From the IMG/VR virus record IMGVR_UViG_3300032401_000066, positions 1 through 27,309 of that record: a stretch of 27,309 nt of DNA; one strand, written 5' to 3'. Both the position numbers and the translations under genes were made by a program. The notes beneath the pieces were generated by a model that did no database searches, was not told where the DNA came from, and saw nothing but the letters and a program-made list of their open reading frames with translations. Below, in pieces: positions 1 through 9,800 of the stretch (positions are counted from its first letter, which is position 1; every line of letters begins with the position of its first letter). The DNA comes from a virus.

Positions 1-1
1 T

Positions 2-2323
2 AAAGAAAGCCAAGAAGCAGCGGCAAAGTTAGGCATTGCATGGAACTATGGCGGGCTGCAAGCTAAGGGATTTACGGGTTTAATGGCTGAGCTGGCTGTA
101 GCTATTGACAAAGATAAGGAGGCATCGGCGCGCTTACTTGGCAGCCAAGAAGCGATGCGCGGTGCATTTGCCGCGGCATCAAAAGATGGCTCAGATTTCA
201 AAACAATTCTTGAGCAAATAGGCGGTGCAGCAGGTAAGACTGATGCAGACTTTCAAACAATGAAAGGAAGCCTTGAGAATACACTCAAGGCATTAGATAC
301 ATCATTCAAGAACCTAAGCGAAGCGCTAGGCAAAGCATTCGGGCCAACGCTTGTCATTGCCATTCAAGATATAACCAAAGGGGTAAACGGGTTCGCCGAT
401 GTTATGGCAATGGTGCCGCAGCCCGTGATGAATGCAGCGGGCGAGCTAGCAAAACTAATCATACAGTTATTGCTAGTAGATAAAGCAATCAAAGCAATCA
501 TTGGATTAAATGCGGCATTTGTTGCGGCCCAGGTTGCAATGGCTGGCGCTACTGCTACCACTGGCGCCGCAGCAACAACTAGCGCCGGAGCATTTGCGCT
601 TTATACCAACAACGCAAGAGCACTGCAAGCTACATCTGTAGCCGCGACTGCCTCCGTGGGCGGCCTGGCTGGCGCTTTGCTGGGCCTTGCCAGTATTGGC
701 ATTATTACAGTTGGCATCAATTATGTAATAACACAAACAGGCGCAATACTAGGAAGCTCTACAGCAGCAGGTAAAAGCGAAGCAGCGGGAACTCCAACAT
801 CTTTAGCGCAGCAGCTTAAAGGTAAAACCGCAGCAGAGCGCAATCAAATGCTAGCGGCAGCACAGAAGAATCTAGCAAATGATAAAAAACTTGCTAGCGC
901 GTTGGCCTTGCAAATACAAATGCAAGACAATGCAGCACTGTCATCTAACGAACGTGCGCTGCCATCGGATAGGGCAAGACTTACCGAACTGCAAGCTCGT
1001 ATCAATACAGGCCAATCAAGAATTAAAGCAATACAAACAACCCCAATCCAACGCGCCGCAGCGACTGGCAATGCCATAAACACCCCAATAGGCGCAACGG
1101 TAGGTGACACCACTGCTACAGGCCCTACCGGTAGCAAGGCAGGCGGTGCTGATGGCGCTAAGCGCGCTGCTGATGAAGCACTAAGGGAGTCGCAGCGCGT
1201 TGCTGATGTAGTAAAGGATCAGCAGTTTATTACAAAGCAAAAAGGCATACAAACTAAGTTTGCACGGTTGATATTTGAAGCAGAACAAGATGCTGATCCG
1301 ATACGAGTACGCCAACTGCAAACAGCAGAAGCATTAGTGCTGGCAGGTAATGAAACTGCGCGATTGCTAGAAGAAGAAAAAAACAACGTAGTGCAACTTG
1401 CTATTGCTCGCACCAGGCAAGCCGTAGCGGAAGCTATCAATCAGGAAGGGGTTCAAGATGTGCTAAAGCTGCAGCTAGAGCAGAAAAAGAACTTTAATGA
1501 AATCATCGCCGGACTTGACCTAGAGCTAGCACTTAAATCTGCTACCACCGAGCAGGCGCGTGAGCAACTAAGGCTGGCCTATGAGCTAGCCAAGCTGCAA
1601 GGCCAAGGGTTTACGCCTAAGGAGATTGGCGCCATCACTGCTAAGAAGACTGAACTAGCTAGACCCAAAACTGATAGGGAACGACTTGAAAGCGCAGCCG
1701 CTGGTGTCAAGGCAGAACTTGATGCATTAACCGATCCGATCAATATGATTACAACTGCCGCCGCTGGCATCGGCGACGCATTTAGTACATCCTTTAAAGG
1801 TATCATCAGCGGCAGCATGACTGCCAAAGAAGCACTTGCTAGCTTCTTTACTAGCGTGGCGGATATGTTCCTTGATATGGCCGCGCAAATCATCGCCAAG
1901 ATGATCCAGATGGCAATCCTTAATACCATCGTGGGCTTACTGCCAGGTGGCAGTAGTGGCGGGATTGGCAGCAGCATGTTCAAGCCTGGCGCACCAGCGC
2001 AAATGGTGCCGTCATTGCCGGGGGCCAAAAATTACTCCGGCGCATTTAAGGCCCGTGCCAAAGGTGGCCCCGTATCCAGCGGCCAGACCTACATGGTGGG
2101 CGAGCGTGGCCCCGAGCTGTTCGTACCAGGCCGCAGCGGCACTATCATTGCTAACGACAAGATGGGCGGCGGCGGCGTCAACGTGGTCGTTAACGTTGAC
2201 GCCAAAGGCAGTAGCGTAGAAGGCAACGATCAAGACGCTAACCAGCTTGGCCGTGTCATCAGTGCTGCGGTACAGTCAGAGCTAATCAAACAACAACGCC
2301 CTGGCGGAATCCTGGCACGCTAA
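2..2323 (+). CDS. Tail tape measure protein (lambda gpH type), 5' partial
   Basis: The protein spans the siphovirus tail lumen and sets tail length during assembly. The frame is open to the left edge (from base 2), so the true start lies outside; the first internal ATG is at 83. The first 130 residues carry the conserved tape-measure pattern (KGFTGLMAELA, LLGSQEAMRGAF, AGKTDADFQTMKGSLENTL, then a segment ending LGKAFGPTL). Long Ala/Gly/Lys-rich helical and hydrophobic stretches follow. Near residue 550 (counted from ATG 83) comes a C-terminal part with FSTSFKGIISGSMTAKEAL, like the lambda tape-measure C-terminal family. The last 80 residues have the GGPVSSGQTYMVGERGPELF signature seen at the ends of many tape measures. 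At least 773 residues remain. The stop overlaps the next start (TAATG), indicating translational coupling to gpM. Confidence 0.93.
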   Translation, partial: KESQEAAAKLGIAWNYGGLQAKGFTGLMAELAVAIDKDKEASARLLGSQEAMRGAFAAASKDGSDFKTILEQIGGAAGKTDADFQTMKGSLENTLKALDTSFKNLSEALGKAFGPTLVIAIQDITKGVNGFADVMAMVPQPVMNAAGELAKLIIQLLLVDKAIKAIIGLNAAFVAAQVAMAGATATTGAAATTSAGAFALYTNNARALQATSVAATASVGGLAGALLGLASIGIITVGINYVITQTGAILGSSTAAGKSEAAGTPTSLAQQLKGKTAAERNQMLAAAQKNLANDKKLASALALQIQMQDNAALSSNERALPSDRARLTELQARINTGQSRIKAIQTTPIQRAAATGNAINTPIGATVGDTTATGPTGSKAGGADGAKRAADEALRESQRVADVVKDQQFITKQKGIQTKFARLIFEAEQDADPIRVRQLQTAEALVLAGNETARLLEEEKNNVVQLAIARTRQAVAEAINQEGVQDVLKLQLEQKKNFNEIIAGLDLELALKSATTEQAREQLRLAYELAKLQGQGFTPKEIGAITAKKTELARPKTDRERLESAAAGVKAELDALTDPINMITTAAAGIGDAFSTSFKGIISGSMTAKEALASFFTSVADMFLDMAAQIIAKMIQMAILNTIVGLLPGGSSGGIGSSMFKPGAPAQMVPSLPGAKNYSGAFKARAKGGPVSSGQTYMVGERGPELFVPGRSGTIIANDKMGGGGVNVVVNVDAKGSSVEGNDQDANQLGRVISAAVQSELIKQQRPGGILAR

Positions 2324-2661
2324 TGGCTACTTTCCCTGATTACAAACCACGCGTTGGCGCAAGCAAAAGCAGCGCCCCCACCGTACGCTCCACCAAGTTT
2401 GGCGATGGCTATGAGCAGCGCGTGCGGTTTGGCCTCAACCAAGACCCCAAAGAATGGACACTGGAGTGGAATGTAACCGAGGAAGTAGCCGATGAAATTG
2501 AAACCTTCCTAGAAGCCCGCGCTGGTGCCGAGTCATTTGACTGGACACCACCTGATACCAGCACCAGCTACAAGTGGGTATGCAGCGAATGGCAAAAAGC
2601 AATAGATGAACCATTCCGCGCTGTTATCCGAGCCACGTTTAAACAAGTGTTTGAACCTTAG
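2323..2661 (+). CDS. Minor tail protein M (tail tip)
   Basis: This 112-residue protein matches the phage minor tail protein family of lambda gpM in length and pattern: an N-terminal FPDYKPRVGASKSS segment, KFGDGYEQRVRFGLNQ, then WTLEWNVTEEVADEIETFL and a C-terminal SFDWTPPDTSTSYKWVC part. Known role of the family: a component of the distal tail tip connecting the tape measure complex with the baseplate-like tip. It starts in the TAATG overlap with the tape measure gene, and this H-then-M order is the same as in lambda. Unlike lambda, the next gene is not L; three other structural genes intervene. Confidence 0.88.
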   Translation: MATFPDYKPRVGASKSSAPTVRSTKFGDGYEQRVRFGLNQDPKEWTLEWNVTEEVADEIETFLEARAGAESFDWTPPDTSTSYKWVCSEWQKAIDEPFRAVIRATFKQVFEP

Positions 2662-2688
2662 ACTGATGCAGCCACTACCGCTGACATA

Positions 2689-3546
2689 ATGGCAGTTACT
2701 GTCTTGTCCGGTACGTCCGGTGCCCTTTATTACAAGCCTGCTGGCACCACCGGATCGTTTCCTGAAACCGGCGTCAACGCCAGCACTGATGTAATTACAG
2801 TTCAGCAATACCTCAATCTAAAAGCTGGCGATCCAGTCAAGTTTCGCATCGTTAACAGCCAGACCGGCGAAGCTGGCACTGGCACGCTGCCTGCTCCTAT
2901 CTCAGCGGCTACCACTTACTACGTCTTGACCTACACCGCCGCCACTGGTGCGCTGACGGTTTCGACGGCTGCTGGCGGCACTATCCTTGCGATTACTGAT
3001 GATGGCACTGCCGTAGCATTTAACGAGTTTGAGGTGTACTACGCCGACTACGCCGCTGTTGGGCAGGTGCAGTTATGGTCGCTTGAAATCAGCCGCGCTG
3101 ACATCGACGTAACCACCATCGGTCAGGTTGTCGGGCAGCTCGCGCCATTCCGTTCTTATATTCCTGGTTTTGCTGATGGCGCCGGCACTGCTACCGTTTA
3201 TGTCACCAACGAAGATGCGGCACTGTCTAACCGCATGGTTGAGGATGTGCTACAGCGGCAACAAGTTGGTTGCGGCTTCAAACTATATACCGACCAAGGC
3301 GCCACTGAAGACTTCAGCCGCAGCATCACCATGGATGCTGTGCTGCTTAGCGCCAGCTTGAACATCAACCCAGACGATGCTCAGCAGGTAGAGATCACGT
3401 TTCGTCCGGGCGGTGCTCCTACGTTTGACTTCAACTCTTCTCCGGGCGGCGGCGGCGGTGGGGGCGAAACCAGCTATTATGGGGACTGGATCGCCCAAAC
3501 CTACGGGTTTGAGACCGACATCTACCCCTCCTGGTGGGCATCTTGA
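2689..3546 (+). CDS. Tail-tube-like structural protein with inserted beta domain
   Basis: The 285-residue product looks like a tail tube or other beta-rich virion protein. Residues about 1-30 and 125-250 contain the tube-like pattern (WSLEISRADIDVTTIGQVV, FRSYIPGFADGAGTATVYV, then a C-terminal MDAVLLSASLNINPDDAQQV segment). Between them, residues about 35-115 form a separate beta domain (LKAGDPVKFRIV, TTYYVLTYTAATGALTVSTA, ILAITDDGT) of the sort inserted in phage tail proteins. A run of seven glycines precedes an aromatic-rich tail ending YPSWWAS. The position after the tape measure and gpM is odd for a main tube gene, which normally precedes the tape measure. It may be a second tube-like or tip decoration protein. 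The family call is by pattern only. Confidence 0.6.
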   Translation: MAVTVLSGTSGALYYKPAGTTGSFPETGVNASTDVITVQQYLNLKAGDPVKFRIVNSQTGEAGTGTLPAPISAATTYYVLTYTAATGALTVSTAAGGTILAITDDGTAVAFNEFEVYYADYAAVGQVQLWSLEISRADIDVTTIGQVVGQLAPFRSYIPGFADGAGTATVYVTNEDAALSNRMVEDVLQRQQVGCGFKLYTDQGATEDFSRSITMDAVLLSASLNINPDDAQQVEITFRPGGAPTFDFNSSPGGGGGGGETSYYGDWIAQTYGFETDIYPSWWAS

Positions 3547-3549
3547 ATC

Positions 3550-3909
3550 ATGGCTGCACCAAACCTTAAAACCCCAACGACGATCACCGGCAAAACCGTG
3601 GGTTACGCCGTGACCGCCTCACTGGCTGCTGCGCTCAGCAACGGCGCCAGCTCCGGCAAGGTGCTGAAGATCAACAGCGTCTACTGCGCCAACGTGGACG
3701 GAGCTGCTGCTGCTGATATCAGCCTGGAGCACTACAACGGCACCACCGGCTTCAAGATTGCCAACACCATCACCGTGCCTGCTGATGCCACGCAGGTGCT
3801 GGTAACCCGCGAGGCTTACATCTACCTAGAAGAAGGCCACAGCCTCCGCGCAGTAGCCAGCGCCGCCAGCGACCTAGAGCTGGTGATTTCGTATGAGGAC
3901 ATCAGCTAA
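3550..3909 (+). CDS. Small putative virion structural protein
   Basis: The 119-residue protein has no membrane segment or catalytic motif. It reads as a compact beta sandwich: KVLKINSVYCANVDGA, ADISLEHYNGTTGFKIANTI, TQVLVTREAYIYLEEGHSL, ASDLELVISYEDIS. Similar short proteins with a TITGKT opening occur among structural genes of cyanobacterial phages, as far as I recall; I cannot name a family. It lies three bases after the tail-tube-like gene, and its stop overlaps the next start (TAATG), so the three genes of this inserted block are translated together. A role as a virion decoration or tail-tip component is inferred from position only. Confidence 0.7.
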   Translation: MAAPNLKTPTTITGKTVGYAVTASLAAALSNGASSGKVLKINSVYCANVDGAAAADISLEHYNGTTGFKIANTITVPADATQVLVTREAYIYLEEGHSLRAVASAASDLELVISYEDIS

Positions 3910-4691
3910 TGCTGGGCTTTAACGGCGGATTGATGGGTGTACGCAAGGTGCCGACCACTGGCTCGGCATCAGGGCTGTGGTTTCAGAATGAGCAGAGCGT
4001 GGCGAAGCGGGCGGGGATTTGGCCAAACGTTGCATCAGACCCCATGCCAGGGCTGTCACCTATTTTCTGGTATGACTTCGCTGATGAAGCGACCGTAACC
4101 ACGTCGGGTGGACAGATCACCCAAATCACAGACAAAGGAAGTGCAAACCGCACGTTAACAAAAAGTGCAACCGGCCCCACTTACGCGACAACTATCAATG
4201 GGAAAAAGGTATCGGACTGGGGAACGTCTACGCATTCCAATTATCTACGCAACACATCAGCAACATCGTTTAACATTGCAGAACTATACATTGTTGCAGA
4301 CAGCAGCGACACCGGCAGTTTTGCGGCTGGCTATTCCGGCTTAGTGACAAGCCTAACAGGCACAGACATTTTTGTAAATGGCGGCGGAACAGGATTTGAA
4401 GCAGGATATGGGCTGTTCAACAGGATTTTCCTAAACGGAGGAACGACTGATCGCTTTAGCAACGTTTTTTCTGAAATTGAAAGCCCTTGCATTCTTAGAG
4501 TCGCAAACAGCTCCGGCACCGCAACTACTTCAACCGATGGCTTTCAGATTGCTTTGGATAGAAGCAATGTATCGCGAGGCTGGCGAGGCTTGATTGCCGA
4601 AGTTATTTGTTTCTCGTCGGTATTGGGTTCTCAGGATCGAACAAATTTACAGAGCTGGCTTGGCTCCAAGTGGGACATCACACTAGTCTGA
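3909..4691 (+). CDS. Lectin-like (concanavalin A/LamG-fold) virion protein
   Basis: The 260-residue protein has two parts. Residues 1-40 carry a short anchor with SGLWFQNEQSVAKRAGIWP, a pattern that I associate with the ends of cyanophage structural proteins. The rest (about 50-260) reads as a concanavalin-A-like jelly roll: WYDFADEATVTTSGGQITQI, then DKGSANRTLTKS, a middle ELYIVADSS strand, and the closing segment SRGWRGLIAEVICFSS followed by SQDRTNLQSWLGSKW, which is typical of phage LamG-like domains. Such domains bind carbohydrate, so attachment to surface glycans of the host is a reasonable inference. It is the last gene before the 155-base gap preceding gpL. No catalytic pair is evident. 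Confidence 0.68.
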   Translation: MLGFNGGLMGVRKVPTTGSASGLWFQNEQSVAKRAGIWPNVASDPMPGLSPIFWYDFADEATVTTSGGQITQITDKGSANRTLTKSATGPTYATTINGKKVSDWGTSTHSNYLRNTSATSFNIAELYIVADSSDTGSFAAGYSGLVTSLTGTDIFVNGGGTGFEAGYGLFNRIFLNGGTTDRFSNVFSEIESPCILRVANSSGTATTSTDGFQIALDRSNVSRGWRGLIAEVICFSSVLGSQDRTNLQSWLGSKWDITLV

Positions 4692-4724
4692 CCCGTCCTA
4701 GACTGACTCCAACGCAGGTACATC

Positions 4725-4778
4725 ATGGCTTCCCTGATCTACAACTCAGCCATTGACGACATGACCCGTGGCGCGTAG
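4725..4778 (+). pseudogene. Possible remnant of a phage structural gene (first 17 codons only)
   Basis: Inside the 155-base gap between the lectin-like gene and gpL an ATG opens a frame reading MASLIYNSAIDDMTRGA and then TAG. From memory this resembles the first residues of a widespread small phage protein family that continues with a segment like NFDTDTFKVML; that continuation is absent here. The piece therefore looks like the stump of a deleted gene, although a chance 17-codon frame is possible. The remaining gap (4779-4846) shows nothing convincing. Confidence 0.35.
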
Positions 4779-4846
4779 CCGAGACGCGGTAGCATTATGA
4801 ACCTTGACATGGCTGTCCCCTACACTACGCATATGAGGCTTAAGCG

Positions 4847-5569
4847 ATGGCCGTACCTGTTTCCGAGCTACAAAAGGTTGCACCTAGCTCCGTCATTGAG
4901 CTGTTTCAGTTAGAGCTTAATTCGGCGCAGCATGGCGTTAACGAGACTTACTATTTCCACGCTGGCGTTAATGCTGATGATAGCGGCAACATCCTATGGG
5001 ACGGGCAAGAGTATATCCGCTATCCAATCGAGGCGACAGATTTTGCTTACAACGGCACCGGTCAATTGCCACGCCCCAAAATGCGTGTCAGCAATATCTT
5101 TGGCACAATAACAGCAATTATGCTGTCACTACCCGATGGGTTACTTGGCGCTAAGGTTACTCGCATTCGCACGTTAGCCCGTTACATTGACGCGGTTAAT
5201 TTTCCGGGTGGCGTTAATCCATTCGGAACACCAGACCCGACCGCTGAGTTTCCGCGTGAGATCTACTACGTCGACCGCAAGTCAACAGAAACTCGTGATG
5301 TAGTTGAATTTGAACTTGCGGCAGTGTTTGACCTTGCCGGCATTCAAGCCCCCAAACGGCAGTGCATCGCCAACATCTGCCAATGGGTCTACCGCTCAGC
5401 AGAATGCAGCTATACGGGGAGCAGCTATTTTAATGAAAACGACAATCCCGTTGGCACATTAGGCGCTGATGTATGTGGCAAGCGGCTTAGTAGCTGCAAG
5501 AAGCGTTTCGGGGAGTTTGGCATATTACCATTTGGCAGCTTCCCCGGCATCGGCACCTTCTTCTCATGA
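4847..5569 (+). CDS. Minor tail protein L (Fe-S-binding tail tip protein)
   Basis: The 240-residue protein matches lambda gpL in length and layout. The N-terminal half has [28 protein letters not shown] and [10 protein letters not shown]; the C-terminal domain has the family's cysteine pattern, with Cys178, Cys187, Cys210 and Cys217 ([12 protein letters not shown], then [15 protein letters not shown]), plus an extra Cys173. In lambda gpL the equivalent cysteines bind an iron-sulfur cluster; retention of all four suggests the same here. The protein acts in tail-tip assembly with gpM, gpK, gpI and gpJ. The gene overlaps gpK by ATGA. Confidence 0.9.
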   Translation: MAVPVSELQKVAPSSVIELFQLELNSAQHGVNETYYFHAGVNADDSGNILWDGQEYIRYPIEATDFAYNGTGQLPRPKMRVSNIFGTITAIMLSLPDGLLGAKVTRIRTLARYIDAVNFPGGVNPFGTPDPTAEFPREIYYVDRKSTETRDVVEFELAAVFDLAGIQAPKRQCIANICQWVYRSAECSYTGSSYFNENDNPVGTLGADVCGKRLSSCKKRFGEFGILPFGSFPGIGTFFS

Positions 5570-6267
5570 CCTGGCAAGCGGACGCATTAGAACACGCAAA
5601 AGCCGAAGACCCGCGTGAATCCTGTGGGTTGCTGGTTGTGATCAAAGGCCGCAAGCGGTATCGACCATGCAAAAACCTAGCCGCTAGCCCAAATGAGATG
5701 TTTATCCTTGACCCACTGGATTGGGCAACAGCAGAAGATGCAGGGGAAATCACAGCAATTGTGCATTCGCATCCTGTTACGCCGCCGTCACCATCACCAG
5801 CAGACCGCACAAGTTGTGAGCTAAGCGGGCTGCCATGGCATATCGTCAACCCTAAAACCGAGGCATGGGACGAATGCATACCATGCGGCTACAAGGCACC
5901 GTTGGCTGGCCGTGAGTGGGTATGGGCTGTGCATGATTGCTGGACGCTTGTCCGCGACTGGTATACCGAAAATGGCATCATGCTGCGTGATTGGGAGCGC
6001 CCCAACAATCCTGATGACTTCTTAGCAGATCCAATGTTTGATCGCTGCTGGCGCGATACAGGATTCCGCGAGCTTGACGAAGATGAACCATTGATGCCTA
6101 GCGATGCACTACTGATGAGCATCGGCGGAGACGGCTTGAATCATGTTGCAATTTATCTTGGCGACCAGTTGGTGCTGCATCATCTTGAGGGTCGCCTTAG
6201 CAGCCGTGACCTTTATGGCGGTTGGCTACTAAAATGTACTGGTAGGAGGTTGCGTCATGCTGCGTAA
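5566..6267 (+). CDS. Tail assembly protein K: JAMM metallopeptidase plus NlpC/P60 peptidase
   Basis: The 233-residue protein has the lambda gpK two-domain plan. Residues 1-100 form a JAMM/MPN domain with Glu18 (PRESCGLL) and the zinc motif His67-Ser-His69-Pro, Ser77, Asp80 ([14 protein letters not shown]). Residues 115-233 form an NlpC/P60 domain with the catalytic Cys125 ([13 protein letters not shown]), His193 ([10 protein letters not shown]) and a polar residue near His206. Both active sites are intact. Known role: tail tip assembly, and probably local peptidoglycan cleavage during DNA entry. It starts in an ATGA overlap with gpL and ends 11 bases inside gpI. Confidence 0.92.
   Translation: MTWQADALEHAKAEDPRESCGLLVVIKGRKRYRPCKNLAASPNEMFILDPLDWATAEDAGEITAIVHSHPVTPPSPSPADRTSCELSGLPWHIVNPKTEAWDECIPCGYKAPLAGREWVWAVHDCWTLVRDWYTENGIMLRDWERPNNPDDFLADPMFDRCWRDTGFRELDEDEPLMPSDALLMSIGGDGLNHVAIYLGDQLVLHHLEGRLSSRDLYGGWLLKCTGRRLRHAA
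6244..6249 (+). promoter_or_regulatory. Strong Shine-Dalgarno site fixing the gpI start
   Basis: AGGAGG lies seven bases before the ATG at 6257, inside the 3' end of gpK. It is one of the few textbook ribosome binding sites in this window, where most starts rely on stop/start overlaps, and it supports the gpI start chosen here. Confidence 0.7.
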
Positions 6268-6865
6268 GATCAAGCTATACGGCGCCCTCGCTAAGTTCAT
6301 CGGTCATCGCGTACTAGAAGCTGACGTAGCCACTGCCGCCGAGGCGGTGCGTTTCCTGCTGGCCAACTGGCCTGAGCTAGAAGCACACATGAACGACCAG
6401 CACTACCGCGTCAGCATCGGCACCTACGACCTCGACCTAGAAGAACTGCATCACCCGGCTGGTGCGGCACCTATCAGCTTTGTGCCAGTGGTGGCAGGCG
6501 CCGGTGCAGCAGGGCGGATTATCCTAGGCGCAGCTTTGATTATCGGCGCCTTTTTTACCGGCGGCGCAACCATTGGATTGCTAGGCTTGGCCGCTCCTAT
6601 TGCGGTAAGCACTGTTCTGTTAGGCATTGGCGCCAGCCTGGTTCTTGGCGGCGTGGCTCAATTGCTAACGCCAGTGCCTAAAGTCCCCAAGGGAGTTAAC
6701 AACTCTGGCAAAGATACAGACGATGACCCCCGCAAATCGTATAGTTTTAGCGGCATTCAAAATACCAGTCGCCAGGGCGTACCGGTGCCAATTGTTTACG
6801 GTGAAACTGTTGTTGGTGCTGTGACAATTTCAGCAGGTATCGACACTGTGCAGGTGGCAGGATGA
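6257..6865 (+). CDS. Tail assembly protein I
   Basis: The 202-residue protein fits lambda gpI: an N-terminal ubiquitin-like part ([20 protein letters not shown], residues 4-23, and a [15 protein letters not shown] helix), a hydrophobic centre with two candidate membrane-inserting segments (about 87-100 and 106-137), and a polar tail ending in the family-typical [15 protein letters not shown] before the last 12 residues. Known role: needed for assembly of the tail tip, with gpJ and gpK. The start is supported by the AGGAGG at 6244. The stop overlaps the start of gpJ by ATGA. Confidence 0.88.
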   Translation: MLRKIKLYGALAKFIGHRVLEADVATAAEAVRFLLANWPELEAHMNDQHYRVSIGTYDLDLEELHHPAGAAPISFVPVVAGAGAAGRIILGAALIIGAFFTGGATIGLLGLAAPIAVSTVLLGIGASLVLGGVAQLLTPVPKVPKGVNNSGKDTDDDPRKSYSFSGIQNTSRQGVPVPIVYGETVVGAVTISAGIDTVQVAG

Positions 6866-9800
6866 CAAAAATTGTCGGCGCCGGCAAAAAGAAATCACCC
6901 GCTAGCAGGCAATCTGCGCCTTCGCCGCCGCGTACGCCAACGGTAGAACAGGACAGCTTGCAGTCCAGCCAGTATGTCACCATCTTGGATCTCCTAAGCG
7001 AAGGAGAAATTCAAGGTTTGAAAAATGGACTGCAATCAATTTTTCTAGACAACACGCCGATCCAGAATCCAAACGGCACTCTTAATTTTCAGAATGTCAC
7101 AATCTACGATCGCAATGGTACGCAAAACCAAGACATAATTCCTATAGCTTCGGACATTGAAGACGAAAGGCCGGTCAACGTTAATGTTTTGCAGGCGGTT
7201 CCTATTGTAAGAACAATTACCGACACGAATGTTAACGCAGCTCGGGTAACGATCACGGTGCCGCAGTTGCAGGAGTTTACAAGCCAAGGCGATATTTTTG
7301 GCACAGATGTTAGACTTCAGATTGCAGTTCAATACAACGGCGGTGGCTTTACAACAGTCATCGACGACACAATTGCCGGGCGCACACCAGACGCATACCA
7401 GCGTGATTACCTAGTTTCTATTGCCGGCGCGTTTCCTGTAGAGATTCGCGTTACGCGAGTCACGCCAGACAGTGCAGATCCGAATCTGCAAAATGCTTTT
7501 AACTGGACATCCTACACTGAAATTATCTACGCTAAACTGCGCTACCCCAATAGTGCGTTGGTAGGGCTGCGAGTAGATGCAGAGCAGTTTAACTCTGTAC
7601 CAGAAAGATCCTATCTGATACGCGGCATCAAAGTACGAATCCCAAACAACGCAACTGTAGATTCCACTAATGGCCGACTGACATATGCCGGAGTATGGAA
7701 CGGCACGTTTGGTGCCGCACAGTGGACCAGCGATCCAGCCTGGATTCTGTTTGATTTGTTGACCAGCACTAGGTACGGATTCGGTAACCACATCCAAGCA
7801 TCGCAGCTTGATAAGTTTGCATTTTTCAGTGCATCCCAGTATGCGTCTGCGCTGGTGCCAAATGGCTTTGGCGGCCAAGAGCCTAGATTCTCCTGTAATG
7901 TCAATATCCAAACTAAAGAAGAAGCGTACAAATTAATCAACGACATGTGCTCTGTGTTTAGAGCCATGCCGTTTTACAGCATCGGCAGCCTTACGCTATC
8001 GCAAGATCGACCGGCTGACTCATCGTATTTATTTACGCTTGCTAATGTTAGCGAAAAAGGCTTTGGCTATAGCGGTAGCAGCTTGAAGAATCGGCCTAAT
8101 GTTGCCGTAGTTAGTTACCTTGACATTCCAAGCCGTGACATTGCCTATGAAGTGGTTGAGGACTATGAAGCCATTGCTAAATACGGAGTAGTTACAACTG
8201 AAGTTTCTGCATTTGCCTGTACTTCACGCGGGCAGGCATCACGCATTGGCGAATGGCTCCTGTATTCCGAGCGGTATGAAGGCGAAACCTGCACGTTTAC
8301 TGCATCCATTGATGCCGGGGTGCAAGTGCGGCCTGGGCAGATTATTGACATCAGCGATCCAATGCGGGCTGGAAGTCGACGTGGTGGCCGAATTACGACT
8401 GCAACTACCACTGCAATTACCGTAGACAATAGCGATGGGCTGCCAGTGTCAGGCGGTAATTTGTCGGTGATCTTGCCCAGCGGCACAGTTGAAAGCCGCG
8501 CTGTAAGCAGTCGCAGCGGGTCTGTTATTACAGTTTCAGCAGCATTTACAGCCGCGCCAAATGCGAATAGCGTATGGATTTACCAAACAGATGATATTCA
8601 AACTAGCCAGTGGCGTGTAATTGCTGTAAGCGAGCAAGATGGCAGTCAATATGCGGTCACTGCACTATCTTACGACGCTAGCAAATATGACTACATTGAG
8701 CGCGGACATCCGCTCATGCCACGCGATATTACCAACCTTAATGTAATACCACCGTCACCAACAAACCTAACGGCAACTGAAGTTATTTATGAAAACAATG
8801 GCCGAGTCCTAGTTAAAATTATTGTCAGCTGGCAGCGCGTTAATGCCGTCAATCAATACAAGATTCGTTACAGAGAGCGGTTTGGTAATTGGAAAAGTTT
8901 TACGTTAGAACGCAATGATTATGAAATTCTAGACACCGCTAATACTCAGTACGAAATACAAGTTTACAGCTTAAATGCTGCGCTACAGCAATCTGTAGAA
9001 CCTGCAAATCTGCTATTCCAAGCAGTCGGCAAAACCGCAGTGCCAGGGGATGTTCAAGACCTATCAATCGAATCAATCAGCGCCAACAGCGCTCGTTTGA
9101 GGTGGGCACCCACTGCTGATATTGACGTAAGGATTGGCGGTCGCGTACACATCCGTCATAGCAACCTTATCGATGGCACCGGCACATGGAGCAATAGCGT
9201 TGACTTGATTCCCGCAATTGCGGGCTACAACACCGAAGCCATCGTGCCATTGGTCGAAGGTGAAATCATCGTCAAGTTTGAAGACGACGGTGGCCGCCAG
9301 TCAATTGGCGAAACCAGCGTCATCATGGATTTTCCAGATGCACTGGGGCCGTTTCTGGTTCAAGCACGCCGCGAAGATGCCGATGTGCCGCCGTATCAAG
9401 GCAACAAAACAAATGTTTTTTATAGCGATGACCTAGACGGTCTAACGCTTGACGGCAGTGCATTATTTGATTCCATTGCTGACGTAGATCCAATATCCTC
9501 ATTTGATTATATGGGCGATATACTGGCCAGCGGCGAATATGAGTTTTTAAATACGCTTGACCTTGAAGATGTTTACGCTTTGGATTTGCAAAGATATTTT
9601 GTCACCAATAGCTTTTACCCTAACGGTGCAATCGATAGCTTGCTTGACCTAATTGATCTATGGGATGACTTTGATGGTGGCATCATTGACCAAGTAAACG
9701 CTAAATTGTATCTAAGGCATACAAACGACAACCCGAGCGGTTCGCCTACCTACACGGCATGGCAAGAGTTTGTAAACGGCACATTCAAAGGTCGTGCATT

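Noticed and set aside
1579-2028. 149-codon - strand open frame within the tape measure gene
   Set aside because: It is an antisense shadow of a strongly coding + strand region; its Pro/Leu/Ile-rich product has no recognisable pattern.
4804-4831. TTGACA before gpL as a promoter
   Set aside because: The -35 is perfect, but the sequence 16 bases later (TACGCA) matches the -10 at only two positions, and gpL is expected to be cotranscribed.
7411-7911. 166-codon - strand open frame inside gpJ
   Set aside because: It lies entirely within a clear gpJ coding region, and its Cys/Trp-scattered composition is typical of antisense frames.
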